A stretch of 64,000 bases of DNA from contig NZ_JAQYUS010000001.1 of the NCBI RefSeq assembly GCF_030686865.1, positions 310,001 to 374,000 on the forward strand, given 5' to 3'. A program made the position numbers and the translations under genes. Shown one piece after another: positions 35,823 through 45,954 of this stretch (within the stretch, counting starts at the first letter, position 1; each line of letters starts with the position of its first letter). Below the pieces are notes generated by a model. The model had not been told where the DNA came from, made no database searches, and saw only the letters and a program-made list of their open reading frames with translations. This DNA comes from Kaistella sp. SH40-3 (GTDB taxonomy: Bacteria; Bacteroidota; Bacteroidia; Flavobacteriales; Weeksellaceae).

Positions 35823-38228
35823 ATGACAGAATTTGAAAACATCAACTTTGATGAAATTTTAGACGACGGCTTCAGTATTTTATCTGAAGAAATTAATATT
35901 TCGGACATGATGGATGCCGATGAAAATAATGAGCAAACTATTTTCCCAATCTTGCCGGTTAGGAATATGGTCATGTTTCCCAAAGTTATTATCCCGATTA
36001 CCGCGGGTAGAGAAATGTCGATTAAACTTTTAGAAGAGGCACAACGGAATAACGAATACATTGGAATTCTGGCCCAAAATAATTCCAGTATTGAAAACCC
36101 TACAACCGAGGATTTGTTTCAAGTTGGAACTTTGGCGAAAATCATTAAAATAATTAAACTTCCGGAAGGCAACATTACCGCTATTACCAGAGGTTTCCAA
36201 AGATTTAAAGTAAAACAGTTTACCAGTACAAAACCTTATTTCAAAGCAGAAGTTACTAAACTAAAAGACACTTCGACCAAGAAAAAAGAGGAGTATGAGG
36301 CATTGCTGGAAAATGTGAAAGCTTTGGCGCTGAAAATTATTGACATCGATCCGAATATTCCGAACGCTGCTACTTTTGCTGTTAAAAACATTTCTGACAA
36401 TGAAGACTTGCTGAACTTTATCTGTTCTAATGGTAATTTTTCCCCGAACGAAAAGCAAAAATTGTTAGAAGAAAAAAGTTTAATGATTCGTGCCGAAAAA
36501 TGTTATCTTTTAATGCATGATGAATATCGCAAATTAGAATTGCGAAGTCAGATTCACAATAAAACATCAAAAGATCTTGACAAACAGCAGAGAGAATATT
36601 TTCTGAATCAACAGATAAGAACCATTCAGGAAGAGTTGGGCGGCGGCCCCGAATCTGATGTTGAAGAGTTTTTGGAAAAAGTAAAAAAAATAAAGTGGAA
36701 TGCTGAAGTTGAAGAGCATTTCAAAAAAGAAATTAACCGTCTTCAAAGACAAAACCCAAATTCCCCGGATTATAATGTTCAAAGAAACTATTTGGATTTC
36801 TTTACAGAATTACCTTGGGAGAAATATTCGAAAGATGTTTTCGATATCATCAAAGCCGAAAAAGTTTTGGATAAAGCGCATTACGGCTTAGAAGACATTA
36901 AGAAAAGAATCCTGGAACACATGGCGGTTCTGAAACTGAAGAACAATATGAAATCTCCGATTTTATGTTTAGTTGGTCCTCCGGGAGTTGGTAAAACATC
37001 ATTGGGGAAATCGATTGCTGATTCCTTAGGCAGAAAATACATCCGCGTTTCATTAGGCGGACTTCATGATGAATCTGAAATCCGTGGTCACCGCAAAACT
37101 TATATCGGTGCGATGGCCGGACGAATTCTTCAGTCCATTAAAAAAGCAGGAACCAGCAATCCGGTTATTGTTTTAGATGAAATTGATAAAATCGGACAGG
37201 GAATTCATGGTGATCCAAGTTCTGCCCTATTAGAAGTTTTGGATCCTGAACAGAATAACTCTTTCTACGATAACTTTTTGGAGTTGGGTTACGATTTGTC
37301 GAAAGTCATGTTTATTGCAACAGCGAATTCACTTTCAACGGTTCAAAGACCACTATTGGATCGTATGGAAATCATCGAGATTGCGGGTTATACTTTAGAA
37401 GAAAAAGTAGAAATTGCAAAACGCCATCTTCTAAAAAAACAACAGGAAGAAAACGGTTTAGACTCCAAATCTTTTAAACTTGGAAATGCTGAATTGACGC
37501 ATATTATCGATGCACACACTTCTGAAAGCGGCGTTCGTGGTTTAGAAAAACAAATCGCTTCCATTGCAAGATGGGTTGCTTTGCAAACCGCGATGGAAAA
37601 AGAATACGATCCAAAAATCACCATTGCAAAAGTGGATGAGATTTTAGGAGTTCCGCGTCCGAAAAGTTTGTCTGAAATCACAGGAGTTCCCGGTGTTGTA
37701 ACCGGTTTAGCGTGGACTCAGGTTGGTGGTGATATTCTTTTTATCGAAAGTATTTTGAGTGAAGGTAAAGGAAACTTAACCATGACTGGAAACCTCGGAA
37801 ATGTGATGAAAGAATCGGCTACGATTGCTCTAGAATACATTAAAGCCAAACATAAAGAATTGGGAATTCCGTCTGAAGATATTCAGAAAAATAATATTCA
37901 CGTTCACGTTCCGGAAGGTGCAACACCGAAAGATGGCCCTTCTGCCGGAATCGCAATGTTGACGTCTATCGTGTCGAGTTTCAAAAACAAGAAGGTAAAA
38001 TCTCATTTGGCAATGACGGGCGAAATTACTTTAAGAGGAAAAGTTCTTCCGGTAGGCGGGATCAAAGAAAAACTTCTCGCCGCCGCCAGAGCCGGAATTA
38101 AAGAAATCATTCTTTGTGAAGCCAACCGAAAAGATGTTGAGGAAATCAAAAAAGATTATCTTAAAAATTTAAAAATCAATTATGTACAGCGAATGAGCGA
38201 AGTGATTGATTTGGCAATCGAAAAATAA
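35823..38228 (+). CDS. lon: ATP-dependent protease La
   Basis: 801 residues from the ATG at 35823. An in-frame TTG at 35805 would add six residues, but it lies within a palindrome, and the family start MTEFENI fits the ATG. The N-terminal LAN substrate domain (about 35-240) and a coiled coil precede the AAA+ module, with Walker A GPPGVGKT (385-392), Walker B IVLDEIDKIG and sensor motifs. The C-terminal protease has S707 (GPSAG) and K750 (GGIKEK), the Ser-Lys dyad with the expected 43-residue spacing. It degrades misfolded proteins. Confidence 0.97.
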   Translation: MTEFENINFDEILDDGFSILSEEINISDMMDADENNEQTIFPILPVRNMVMFPKVIIPITAGREMSIKLLEEAQRNNEYIGILAQNNSSIENPTTEDLFQVGTLAKIIKIIKLPEGNITAITRGFQRFKVKQFTSTKPYFKAEVTKLKDTSTKKKEEYEALLENVKALALKIIDIDPNIPNAATFAVKNISDNEDLLNFICSNGNFSPNEKQKLLEEKSLMIRAEKCYLLMHDEYRKLELRSQIHNKTSKDLDKQQREYFLNQQIRTIQEELGGGPESDVEEFLEKVKKIKWNAEVEEHFKKEINRLQRQNPNSPDYNVQRNYLDFFTELPWEKYSKDVFDIIKAEKVLDKAHYGLEDIKKRILEHMAVLKLKNNMKSPILCLVGPPGVGKTSLGKSIADSLGRKYIRVSLGGLHDESEIRGHRKTYIGAMAGRILQSIKKAGTSNPVIVLDEIDKIGQGIHGDPSSALLEVLDPEQNNSFYDNFLELGYDLSKVMFIATANSLSTVQRPLLDRMEIIEIAGYTLEEKVEIAKRHLLKKQQEENGLDSKSFKLGNAELTHIIDAHTSESGVRGLEKQIASIARWVALQTAMEKEYDPKITIAKVDEILGVPRPKSLSEITGVPGVVTGLAWTQVGGDILFIESILSEGKGNLTMTGNLGNVMKESATIALEYIKAKHKELGIPSEDIQKNNIHVHVPEGATPKDGPSAGIAMLTSIVSSFKNKKVKSHLAMTGEITLRGKVLPVGGIKEKLLAAARAGIKEIILCEANRKDVEEIKKDYLKNLKINYVQRMSEVIDLAIEK

Positions 38229-38237
38229 TAAACTTAG

Positions 38238-38270
38238 AAACGCTTCAATTCATTTTGAAGCGTTTTTTTA
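38238..38270 (+). terminator. Rho-independent terminator after lon
   Basis: Perfect stem AAACGCTTCAA (38238-38248) with TTGAAGCGTTT (38255-38265), followed by a run of T. Confidence 0.92.
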
Positions 38271-38303
38271 TTAAAAAAAGAAAAATTATCGTTATTTTGT
38301 GTC

Positions 38304-39413
38304 ATGAAAGAAATTAAACTTCCATTTATTTTAAGACTTCCTTTGGTGCTCATCAGCATTTTGGCTTTGGGATATTTGGCGAAAATCGGCAAAGGTGTTT
38401 TGGCACCACTCTTTTTTTCGATTTTAATGGCGCTTTTATTTCTTCCCTTTGCTAATTTTTTAGAGAGAAAACTTCGGTTTGCTAGAACCATTTCTACCTT
38501 TTCATCTTTTTTAATTATGATGGTGGTTTTGTCTGGATTGGTTTATTTTTTCTCCACACAACTTAGTGATTTTGCAAATGACTTTCCTGTTTTAAAGGCC
38601 CAGGTTTCTAAATCATTTACCCAATTACAAATTTGGGTTTCTCAAAATTTCCATGTGAATTTTGATAAGCAGATGTCCTATATCAATCAGGCGTTAGAAA
38701 AACTACTGTCATCCACAGGGCTTATTTTAGGATTTACCGTTTCCATGTTTTCGTCAACAATGGCATTTTTCCTGTTCAGCGCTTTATTTTTTATTTTCAT
38801 TTTAAACTACCGAAGAATTCTTTATCAATTTACTATTTCGATATTTCAGAACCAACATTTTGAAAAAGTAAATGAAGGAATTATGGAAATTCAAAAAATT
38901 ATTAAAGAATATATTTCGGGATTATTCATTCAAATCATTATTGTTAGCATCTTTACCAGTGTTTTACTCTCCGTATTGGGCGTGAAATATGCAATTCTGT
39001 TAGGTGTTTTAACGGGATTACTTAATGTGATTCCTTATATCGGAATTATATTTTCGTGTTTAATTGCCTGCTTAATTTCTTTCGCCACTGGCGGACAACA
39101 CACGCTTTTCGTTTTGATCGGATATCTCGTGACTCATGCAATCGACGGAAATATTACACTTCCTCTTGTCGTGGGATCTAAAGTGAAAATCAATGCGCTA
39201 TTTACTTTCATTGGACTTTTGATTGGGGAAGAATTATGGGGAATTTCAGGTATGTTTTTAAGTATTCCTTTTTTAGCGATTTTAAAAATTATTTTTGAAA
39301 GAGTGGAAGGTTTACAACCTTGGGGAAAAGTTTTGGGCGAAGAAAGCAAACTTAATAAAACACGGCGAAAATATAAAATCACCAAGAAAATTACAATCGA
39401 AGAAAAAGAATAA
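38304..39413 (+). CDS. AI-2E family transporter (UPF0118/PerM-like permease)
   Basis: 369 residues with about seven to eight membrane helices. The central GVLTGLLNVIPYIGIIFSCL matches the family signature (G-x2-N-x-IPYxG), as does the C-terminal LIGEELWGISGMFLSIP. Family members include proposed AI-2 exporters and Na+/H+ antiporters; the substrate here is unknown. It stands alone after the lon terminator. A near-consensus promoter (TA-n-TTTG) ends 5 bp before the ATG. Confidence 0.88.
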   Translation: MKEIKLPFILRLPLVLISILALGYLAKIGKGVLAPLFFSILMALLFLPFANFLERKLRFARTISTFSSFLIMMVVLSGLVYFFSTQLSDFANDFPVLKAQVSKSFTQLQIWVSQNFHVNFDKQMSYINQALEKLLSSTGLILGFTVSMFSSTMAFFLFSALFFIFILNYRRILYQFTISIFQNQHFEKVNEGIMEIQKIIKEYISGLFIQIIIVSIFTSVLLSVLGVKYAILLGVLTGLLNVIPYIGIIFSCLIACLISFATGGQHTLFVLIGYLVTHAIDGNITLPLVVGSKVKINALFTFIGLLIGEELWGISGMFLSIPFLAILKIIFERVEGLQPWGKVLGEESKLNKTRRKYKITKKITIEEKE

Positions 39414-39544
39414 ATCAATTAGTTTTCTAATTATCAGTGATTTGTATTGCAAATTGATTTTACAAGAAGTATAAAATTCATTTACAAACTTTACAAAAAA
39501 TTCAGACGGACATTTGATTTAATTAATCAATAAAAAAATCCGTT

Positions 39545-40459
39545 ATGAAATCTCCAACATTTAACATCGTCATTGGTTCTTTACTTTTAGCAACGATTTT
39601 TTCTTGCAATAAGACAGAAACTTTTGGTGATTATGAAAAATCAAATGCCATCGACCAAACTACGACTTCAGAAATTTCCGACAGTATTTCCTCGGTCGCA
39701 ACATTACAGGTTAAAGATAAGCAGTTCATCAAGTCCGGCGATATAAATATGGAAGTTAAAGATGTTTATGACGCCACTATTTCCATTGAAAAACATTTAC
39801 AGGATTTAGGCGGTTTTGTGACTTCAAGCCGATTAAATTCTCAGATTGTTTCCGAAGACACCTTCAACACTTCTGATGAAAACGCAACACTGGTTCGAAA
39901 ATTTCAAACCGAAAACAATATGGAAGTCCGCGTTCCCACGGAAAAGTTGGGAGCGTTCTTAACTTTCATTAATGATAAAAAACTATTTCTAAATTCCAGA
40001 AACATTACCGCTGAAGAGGTAACCGCCAATATAAAACTTGCTGAACTCGAAGCCAAAAGGAATGAGAAAACTGCAGGAAATATTTCTCAACTAAAAACCA
40101 ATAAAGACAAGGTGAAAATGAATGACGAAAATAATTCTGAAGGGAATTACCAAAAAGTCGCCACCTTAGAAATGACGGATAATCTGAAATACAGTACGGT
40201 AGACATTTATTTAAAAGAACCCAAACTTCGCATCGCTGAAATCGCGGTTATAAATACCACAAACATTGATAATAAATACAAATTCAATTTTTTCTACGAT
40301 ATAAAAAACGCTTTTGTGGAAGGCTTTTATTTGATTCAGAAACTCGTAATTGCTATGGTCGTGATTTGGCCAATATTATTGATCGGCTCAATCGTACTTT
40401 ATTTTTTCAGAAGAAGAAAAAGCATACTTAAATTGGAAAATCCAGATTCTAATTCCTAA
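39545..40459 (+). CDS. DUF4349 lipoprotein
   Basis: 304 residues. The lipobox is LLLATIFSC (Cys about 21). DUF4349 covers roughly residues 58-270, starting KSGDINMEVKDVYDATISIE and including an amphipathic helix (TANIKLAELEAKRNEK). A transmembrane helix near the C-terminus (about 262-288) is followed by basic residues, as is usual for the family. It is therefore anchored by a lipid and a helix. Function unknown. Confidence 0.85.
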   Translation: MKSPTFNIVIGSLLLATIFSCNKTETFGDYEKSNAIDQTTTSEISDSISSVATLQVKDKQFIKSGDINMEVKDVYDATISIEKHLQDLGGFVTSSRLNSQIVSEDTFNTSDENATLVRKFQTENNMEVRVPTEKLGAFLTFINDKKLFLNSRNITAEEVTANIKLAELEAKRNEKTAGNISQLKTNKDKVKMNDENNSEGNYQKVATLEMTDNLKYSTVDIYLKEPKLRIAEIAVINTTNIDNKYKFNFFYDIKNAFVEGFYLIQKLVIAMVVIWPILLIGSIVLYFFRRRKSILKLENPDSNS

Positions 40460-40479
40460 AAAAACACCACTTTAAAATC

Positions 40480-40510
40480 AACCTCCGTAATTTTCTCGGA
40501 GGTTTTATTT
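40480..40510 (+). terminator. Rho-independent terminator after the DUF4349 gene
   Basis: AACCTCCG (40480-40487) pairs perfectly with CGGAGGTT (40497-40504), followed by TTATTTTT. Confidence 0.85.
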
Positions 40511-40515
40511 TTCCG

Positions 40516-40523
40516 TAAATTTG
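40516..40523 (+). promoter_or_regulatory. Candidate -7 promoter box for pgi
   Basis: TAAATTTG is an exact match to TAnnTTTG, 52 bp before the pgi ATG and immediately after a terminator. Confidence 0.55.
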
Positions 40524-40575
40524 CTGGGATTTTAAAACTTCTACTATCTAAATCTTTCATTTAAAAATTTTTAAA

Positions 40576-42216
40576 ATGTTACCTAAAATAAATCCTACCC
40601 AAACCAACGCCTGGAAAAATCTACAAGAACAATTTGCTCAAAACGATTTTGAACTGCGCACTTTATTTCAATATAATCCAGAACGTTTCAATCAATTTTC
40701 AGTTAAAAGACAAGATTATCTTTTCGATTATTCTAAAAACTTAATCGATAAAAAGACTTTTGACCTTTTGCAAAATTTAGCCGAAGAATGCGATTTAAAA
40801 TCTGCAATTAAAGCCATGTTTTCTGGAGAGAAAATTAATGAAACAGAAGGAAGAGCAGTTCTTCACACAGCGTTAAGAGATTTTTCAGACAAAGAAATTT
40901 TGGTCGATGGCGATAATATAAAACCGGGAATTAAAAGGGTTTTGAACCAGATGAAAACTTTTTCGGAAAAAATTATTTCCGGTGAACACAAAGGTTTTTC
41001 AGGAAAAGAAATTACCGATGTTGTCAATATCGGAATTGGCGGATCAGATTTAGGACCAGTAATGGTTTGTTCTGCTTTGAAACATTTTAAAACAAGACTG
41101 GATCTTCATTTCGTTTCTAATGTTGATGGAAATCACATCGCCGAAGTCACTAAAAACTTAAATCCAGAAACGACCCTTTTCATTATCGCTTCTAAAACAT
41201 TTACGACTCAGGAAACAATGACCAACGCAGAATCTGCGAAAGATTGGTTTTTGAAAGCCGGAAAACAGGAAGATGTAGCCAAACATTTCGTGGCACTTTC
41301 TACGAATATTGAAGCGGTGAAAAAATTCGGAATTGCGGAAGAAAACATCTTCGAATTTTGGGATTGGGTTGGCGGAAGATATTCTCTTTGGAGCGCAATC
41401 GGTTTAAGCATCGTACTTTCCGTAGGTTATGAAAATTTTGAACAATTATTAAAAGGAGCGCACGAAACTGACGTTCATTTTCAAACGGCAGATTTTACAG
41501 AAAACGTTCCAGTGATCATGGCGCTTACGGGAATTTGGTACCGAAACTTTTTCGATGCTGGAACGTATGCAATTCTTCCTTACTCGCAATACCTAGATCG
41601 TTTTGCCGCTTATCTTCAACAGGGAGATATGGAAAGTAACGGAAAATGTGTGGATAGAAATGGTGAATTTGTAGAATATGAAACCGGACCAATTATTTGG
41701 GGAGAACCGGGAACGAACGGTCAACACGCTTTCTATCAGTTGATTCACCAGGGAACCGAATTAATTCCGGCAGATTTTATTGCTTATGCCAAATCCTGCA
41801 ACGTGGTTTCTGATCATCAGGATAAACTGTTGGCGAACTTTTTTGCCCAAACAGAAGCATTGGCTTTTGGAAAAACCGAGGAAGAAGCAAGAGCAGAATT
41901 AGAGAAAACCGGACTTTCAGAAGAGGAAGTAAACCGATTGGTCAACTACAAAGTCTTCCACGGAAATACACCGACAAACTCCTTATTATTCAATGAATTA
42001 ACTCCTTATTCATTAGGGCAACTAATCGCATTATACGAACATAAAATCTTTGTTCAGGGAATCATCTGGAATATTTTCAGTTTCGATCAGTTTGGCGTAG
42101 AGTTAGGAAAGGTTTTGGCAGGAAAAGTTTTAGCAGAATTAAAAAATTCAGAACCGGTAACCTCTCATGACTCTTCTACCAATGGATTGATCAATTATTA
42201 TCAGGAGAAAAAGTAA
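40576..42216 (+). CDS. pgi: Glucose-6-phosphate isomerase
   Basis: 546 residues, complete. It interconverts glucose-6-phosphate and fructose-6-phosphate in the cytoplasm. SIS-domain and family motifs are present: [29 protein letters not shown], the catalytic Glu in GQHAFYQL and neighbouring ESNGK, and the C-terminal [14 protein letters not shown] signature. It has its own promoter and runs in the same direction as folD (29-bp gap), so the two may share a transcript. Confidence 0.97.
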   Translation: MLPKINPTQTNAWKNLQEQFAQNDFELRTLFQYNPERFNQFSVKRQDYLFDYSKNLIDKKTFDLLQNLAEECDLKSAIKAMFSGEKINETEGRAVLHTALRDFSDKEILVDGDNIKPGIKRVLNQMKTFSEKIISGEHKGFSGKEITDVVNIGIGGSDLGPVMVCSALKHFKTRLDLHFVSNVDGNHIAEVTKNLNPETTLFIIASKTFTTQETMTNAESAKDWFLKAGKQEDVAKHFVALSTNIEAVKKFGIAEENIFEFWDWVGGRYSLWSAIGLSIVLSVGYENFEQLLKGAHETDVHFQTADFTENVPVIMALTGIWYRNFFDAGTYAILPYSQYLDRFAAYLQQGDMESNGKCVDRNGEFVEYETGPIIWGEPGTNGQHAFYQLIHQGTELIPADFIAYAKSCNVVSDHQDKLLANFFAQTEALAFGKTEEEARAELEKTGLSEEEVNRLVNYKVFHGNTPTNSLLFNELTPYSLGQLIALYEHKIFVQGIIWNIFSFDQFGVELGKVLAGKVLAELKNSEPVTSHDSSTNGLINYYQEKK

Positions 42217-42245
42217 ATCTAAAATAAATCTAAAGTAAAAACGAA

Positions 42246-43130
42246 ATGGCACAAATTCTCGATGGACTGAAAGTCTCCAAGGAAATTAAGGAAGAAATCC
42301 GCATTGACGTAGAAAAAATCGTTAGCAATCACAGACGTCCACCACATTTGGTAGCAATTCTGGTTGGAAAAAATGGTGCGAGCATGACCTATGTAAATAA
42401 CAAAATCAAAGATTGCAAAGAAGTCGGTTTTAAATCTTCGCTGGTAGAATTTCCAAGTACGGTTTCTGAAGCAGAACTTTTGGAAAAAATTGATGAACTA
42501 AACAAGTCTAAAGATGTTGATGGATTCATCGTTCAGTTGCCTTTACCAAAACAAATTGATCAGGAGAAAATCATTATGGCGATTGATCCTAGAAAAGATG
42601 TCGATGGTTTCCACCCGGAAAATTTCGGGAAAATGGCTTTGGAAATGGATACCTTTTTACCGGCAACTCCATTTGGGATTTTGACTTTATTAGAAAGATA
42701 TAAAATAGATACCAAAGGTAAACACTGCGTAGTAATAGGTAGAAGTAGAATTGTTGGAAAACCGATGAGTATTCTAATGGGAAGAAAAGATTTCCCGGGA
42801 AATTCAACCGTAACTTTAACACACTCTTACACTCCTCATATCGAAGAATTTACCAAAAAAGCAGACATTATTATTACTGCTTTAGGTGATCCTAATTTCT
42901 TAAAAGCAGATATGATTAAAGATGGTGCCATCATTATTGACGTGGGAATTACCCGGGTTGAAGATGAAACTCCAAAAGGGTACTCTCTGATCGGAGACGT
43001 AGATTTTGAAAGTTGCAAAGAAAAAGCGAGTTGGATCACGCCTGTTCCAGGTGGAGTCGGTCCTATGACGAGAGCCATGTTGATGAAAAACACTATTTTG
43101 GCTTATAAAACTTCAGTATATAATGATTAA
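42246..43130 (+). CDS. folD: Methylene-tetrahydrofolate dehydrogenase/cyclohydrolase
   Basis: 294 residues. The bifunctional enzyme converts 5,10-methylene-THF to 10-formyl-THF via methenyl-THF. Family signatures are visible: the catalytic Lys in TYVNNKIKDCKEVG, VDGFIVQLPLPKQ, PATPFGILTLL and the NADP site VVIGRSRIVGKPM. The end, GGVGPMTRAMLMKNT, is the second PROSITE-type motif. The stop overlaps queE by 8 bp. Confidence 0.97.
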   Translation: MAQILDGLKVSKEIKEEIRIDVEKIVSNHRRPPHLVAILVGKNGASMTYVNNKIKDCKEVGFKSSLVEFPSTVSEAELLEKIDELNKSKDVDGFIVQLPLPKQIDQEKIIMAIDPRKDVDGFHPENFGKMALEMDTFLPATPFGILTLLERYKIDTKGKHCVVIGRSRIVGKPMSILMGRKDFPGNSTVTLTHSYTPHIEEFTKKADIIITALGDPNFLKADMIKDGAIIIDVGITRVEDETPKGYSLIGDVDFESCKEKASWITPVPGGVGPMTRAMLMKNTILAYKTSVYND

Positions 43131-43755
43131 AGAAGAAGAAAATATTTTATTAAAAGAAGGTAAAATGCTCCCAGTGATGGAGCATTTTTATACGATACAA
43201 GGTGAAGGCGCCCACACCGGAAAAGCCGCCTATTTCATCAGATTAGGAGGTTGCGATGTTGGCTGTCATTGGTGCGATGTAAAAGAAAGTTGGGATCCGA
43301 ATTTACATCCTTTGATGAATACAGAAGAGATTGCAGAAACCGCCGCAAGTTTTTGTAAAACCATCGTTTTAACAGGTGGTGAACCTTTAATGTGGAATCT
43401 GGAAATCTTAACCAATAAGTTAAAAGAACTCGGCTGTGAGATTCATATTGAAACTTCCGGGGCGTATGAAATGTCGGGAACTTTGGACTGGATTACGCTT
43501 TCACCAAAGAAAACAGGTCTGCCAAAACCCGCAATTTATGCGAAAGCCAACGAGTTGAAAATGATTATTTTTAACAATAGTGATTTCAAATTTGCGGAAG
43601 AACAGGCAGCAAAAATTTCAGAAAACTGTAAACTTTATCTACAAAGTGAGTGGAGTAAAAGAGAAGAAATGTACCCGAAAATCACCGATTTTATTTTGGC
43701 TAATCCAAAGTGGCAAGCCTCGGTACAAACGCACAAGTATTTGAATATTCCATAA
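43123..43755 (+). CDS. queE: 7-carboxy-7-deazaguanine synthase (radical SAM)
   Basis: 210 residues. It forms the 7-deazapurine ring of queuosine precursors. The SAM [4Fe-4S] site is the CxxxCxxC form: CDVGCHWCD in RLGGCDVGCHWCDVKESW. TIQGEGAHTGKAAYFIRLGG and the VLTGGEPLMW loop are typical. It overlaps folD by 8 bp. An alternative start at the next Met (43165) would keep all conserved residues. Folate-derived metabolism and queuosine synthesis both branch from GTP, but the coupling with folD may be accidental. Confidence 0.93.
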   Translation: MIKEEENILLKEGKMLPVMEHFYTIQGEGAHTGKAAYFIRLGGCDVGCHWCDVKESWDPNLHPLMNTEEIAETAASFCKTIVLTGGEPLMWNLEILTNKLKELGCEIHIETSGAYEMSGTLDWITLSPKKTGLPKPAIYAKANELKMIIFNNSDFKFAEEQAAKISENCKLYLQSEWSKREEMYPKITDFILANPKWQASVQTHKYLNIP

Positions 43756-43789
43756 ATTATATTAGATTTACTTCTAGTTAAAGTGCGGC

Positions 43790-45163
43790 ATGCAAAGAAT
43801 TCGATATTCTCGATATTTCAAAGTTTCTTTTATCGTCCTCGATGTCATTGTGATAGCGGCCGTATTTGTCTACTTTTTTCTTAGAAATAATGACATCTTC
43901 TTTGGGGAAGAATTATGGGAGCAGAACGTGCTATCAATTACTCTTTTAATATTTTACTGGATATTACTAAGTAGCAGAACAAAATTATATTCCATCGCCA
44001 GAAACATTACCTATACCATTTATTTGGAGCGATTGGTAACGCACATTTTCATCTTTATTTTCGGAGTAATTCTGTTAGCGAAAGTGAGCAATAATGAGTT
44101 TCTAAAGCAGGATCGCTTTTTAATTGCAGTCAGTTTATTTTTTCTGCTTTTCATTATTAAATCTACCCTATTTTTTGCTTTAAAGTATATCAGAACAAAA
44201 GGTCTCAACTACAGGAACATTATGTTTCTTTCAGATGATGCCTCTTCTCAAATATTAAAAAACATTTTAACAGAACGGAAAGATTATGGTTTTAAGATTA
44301 ACGATTATCCTCCCGAAGACCGATTTAATTTCGACCGACTAGTAAAATTCTGGAAAGAACACGGCATTCACACCCTTTATCTTTCTACAGAATTTAGCCC
44401 TTATGAAAAAGAAGACGAAGCAGAAATTCACAGATTGGCAGAAGTGCACAAAGTTCGTATCTCATTGATTCCGAGCGTTATTAAAAATATTTTCTTTCAA
44501 TATGACTTAGGATATATTGAGACGCAGCCTATATTGGTTCGTTCAAAATTCCCTTTAAATTACCTCACGAATATTGTCATAAAAAGAACTTTCGATATTT
44601 TATTTTCTGTCATTATACTCCTACTGATTTGTACATGGTTATTTCCGATTATTGCAATTTTAATTAAGTTGGACGGCAAGGGTCCTGTTTTCTTTTTACA
44701 AAAAAGATATGGTTATCACGACGAAGTTTTTAATTGTATAAAATTCAGAACCATGTGTGTTAATGGCCATTCAAGTTCCAAAACAACAGAAGAGAACGAT
44801 AAACGGATCACCAAAATTGGGCGCTTTTTACGGAAAACAAGTTTAGATGAAATGCCACAATTCATCAATGTATTTAAAGGAGAAATGTCTGTTGTTGGAC
44901 CTAGACCTCATATGCTTTTGGTTGATGATTTTTACAAATTAAAAATCGGCCGTTACTCCATCAGAAGTTTAGTAAAACCTGGTGTTACGGGCTTAGCACA
45001 GGTTAATGGTTTGCGTGGCGATGCTGGTGATATGCATATTGAAATGCAAAAAAGAATTCTTGCAGATGCGTTCTACGTAAAAAACTGGACTTTGAGTTTG
45101 GACCTGGTTATTATTCTGAAAACAGTCTTCTTAGTAATCGGCGGAGATAAGAATGCGAATTAA
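43790..45163 (+). CDS. Polyprenyl glycosylphosphotransferase (WcaJ/PssY-like sugar transferase)
   Basis: 457 residues. Four membrane helices in the first ~130 residues are followed by a CoA-binding-like soluble region (about 140-255) and a fifth hydrophobic helix (about 270-295). The C-terminal Bac_transf domain carries KRTFDILFSVIILLLI, IKFRTMCVNG, SLDEMPQFINVFKGEMSVVG, GPRP and the PGVTGLAQVNG signature. It transfers a sugar-phosphate to undecaprenyl phosphate, the first step of an exopolysaccharide or O-antigen unit. No other glycan gene adjoins it. Confidence 0.92.
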   Translation: MQRIRYSRYFKVSFIVLDVIVIAAVFVYFFLRNNDIFFGEELWEQNVLSITLLIFYWILLSSRTKLYSIARNITYTIYLERLVTHIFIFIFGVILLAKVSNNEFLKQDRFLIAVSLFFLLFIIKSTLFFALKYIRTKGLNYRNIMFLSDDASSQILKNILTERKDYGFKINDYPPEDRFNFDRLVKFWKEHGIHTLYLSTEFSPYEKEDEAEIHRLAEVHKVRISLIPSVIKNIFFQYDLGYIETQPILVRSKFPLNYLTNIVIKRTFDILFSVIILLLICTWLFPIIAILIKLDGKGPVFFLQKRYGYHDEVFNCIKFRTMCVNGHSSSKTTEENDKRITKIGRFLRKTSLDEMPQFINVFKGEMSVVGPRPHMLLVDDFYKLKIGRYSIRSLVKPGVTGLAQVNGLRGDAGDMHIEMQKRILADAFYVKNWTLSLDLVIILKTVFLVIGGDKNAN

Positions 45164-45189
45164 AAACTCCTTTAAAAAATAAAAAACAC

Positions 45190-45197
45190 TAATTTTG
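45190..45197 (+). promoter_or_regulatory. Candidate -7 promoter box for the mlaE-mlaF operon
   Basis: TAATTTTG, an exact match to TAnnTTTG, ends 4 bp before the ATG; transcription would begin at or next to the start codon. Confidence 0.5.
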
Positions 45198-45201
45198 CCC
45201 C

Positions 45202-45954
45202 ATGTTAAAAAATCTGTTGAGCCAAGTTGGCGCATATTTCCTTCTCTTGTCAAAGACATTAAAGAAACCTCAAAAGACATCGATTTTCGGCAAATTATTC
45301 ATGCGTGAAATCTACGATCTGGGCGTTAATTCTTTCGGATTAGTTCTTTTCACTTCTACATTTGTAGGTGCGGTTGTTGCCATTCAAATGTTTAATAATT
45401 TCAGTGCTTCCTCATTTCCTATACCAAACTCTTTTATTGGTTATGCCACAAAAGTTGTTTTGATTTTAGAATTTGCACCCACAATCATATCGGTGATTTT
45501 AGCTGGTAAAGTAGGTTCCTATATCGCATCAAGTATTGGAACAATGCGAGTTACGGAACAAATTGATGCATTAGATATTATGGGAGTTAACTCTCCAAAC
45601 TTTCTTATTTTACCCAAAATTTTAGCCAGTATAATTTTCAACCCTTTACTCATTGCGATCAGTATTGTTTTTGGGATTTGGGGCGGATATCTTGCTGGAA
45701 CCGCCACGGGAAACTGGAGCAAAGCAGATTACATTACTGGAATACAAATGTATATGCCACAGCATTTTATATGGTATGCTTTTTTTAAAACTGCAGTATT
45801 CGCTTTCTTAATTGCAACAATTCCCGCTTATTTTGGTTATAATGTTAAAGGTGGTTCGCTGGAGGTTGGTCGCGCAAGTACGCAAGCAGTAGTGTGGACC
45901 ATTGTTGCCATTATTATCATGAACTTAATATTAACTCAAATGTTCCTTAGCTGA
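45202..45954 (+). CDS. MlaE-family ABC permease
   Basis: 250 residues with five or six membrane helices and the MlaE core, including LVLFTSTFVGAVVAIQMFN, LEFAPTIISVILAGKVGS and the EQIDALDIMGVN coupling segment. It is the inner-membrane permease of a phospholipid/MCE transporter. Its stop shares one base with the start of the ATPase gene (TGATG). The MCE partner is probably the MlaD-like protein encoded at 32368-33318. Confidence 0.93.
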   Translation: MLKNLLSQVGAYFLLLSKTLKKPQKTSIFGKLFMREIYDLGVNSFGLVLFTSTFVGAVVAIQMFNNFSASSFPIPNSFIGYATKVVLILEFAPTIISVILAGKVGSYIASSIGTMRVTEQIDALDIMGVNSPNFLILPKILASIIFNPLLIAISIVFGIWGGYLAGTATGNWSKADYITGIQMYMPQHFIWYAFFKTAVFAFLIATIPAYFGYNVKGGSLEVGRASTQAVVWTIVAIIIMNLILTQMFLS

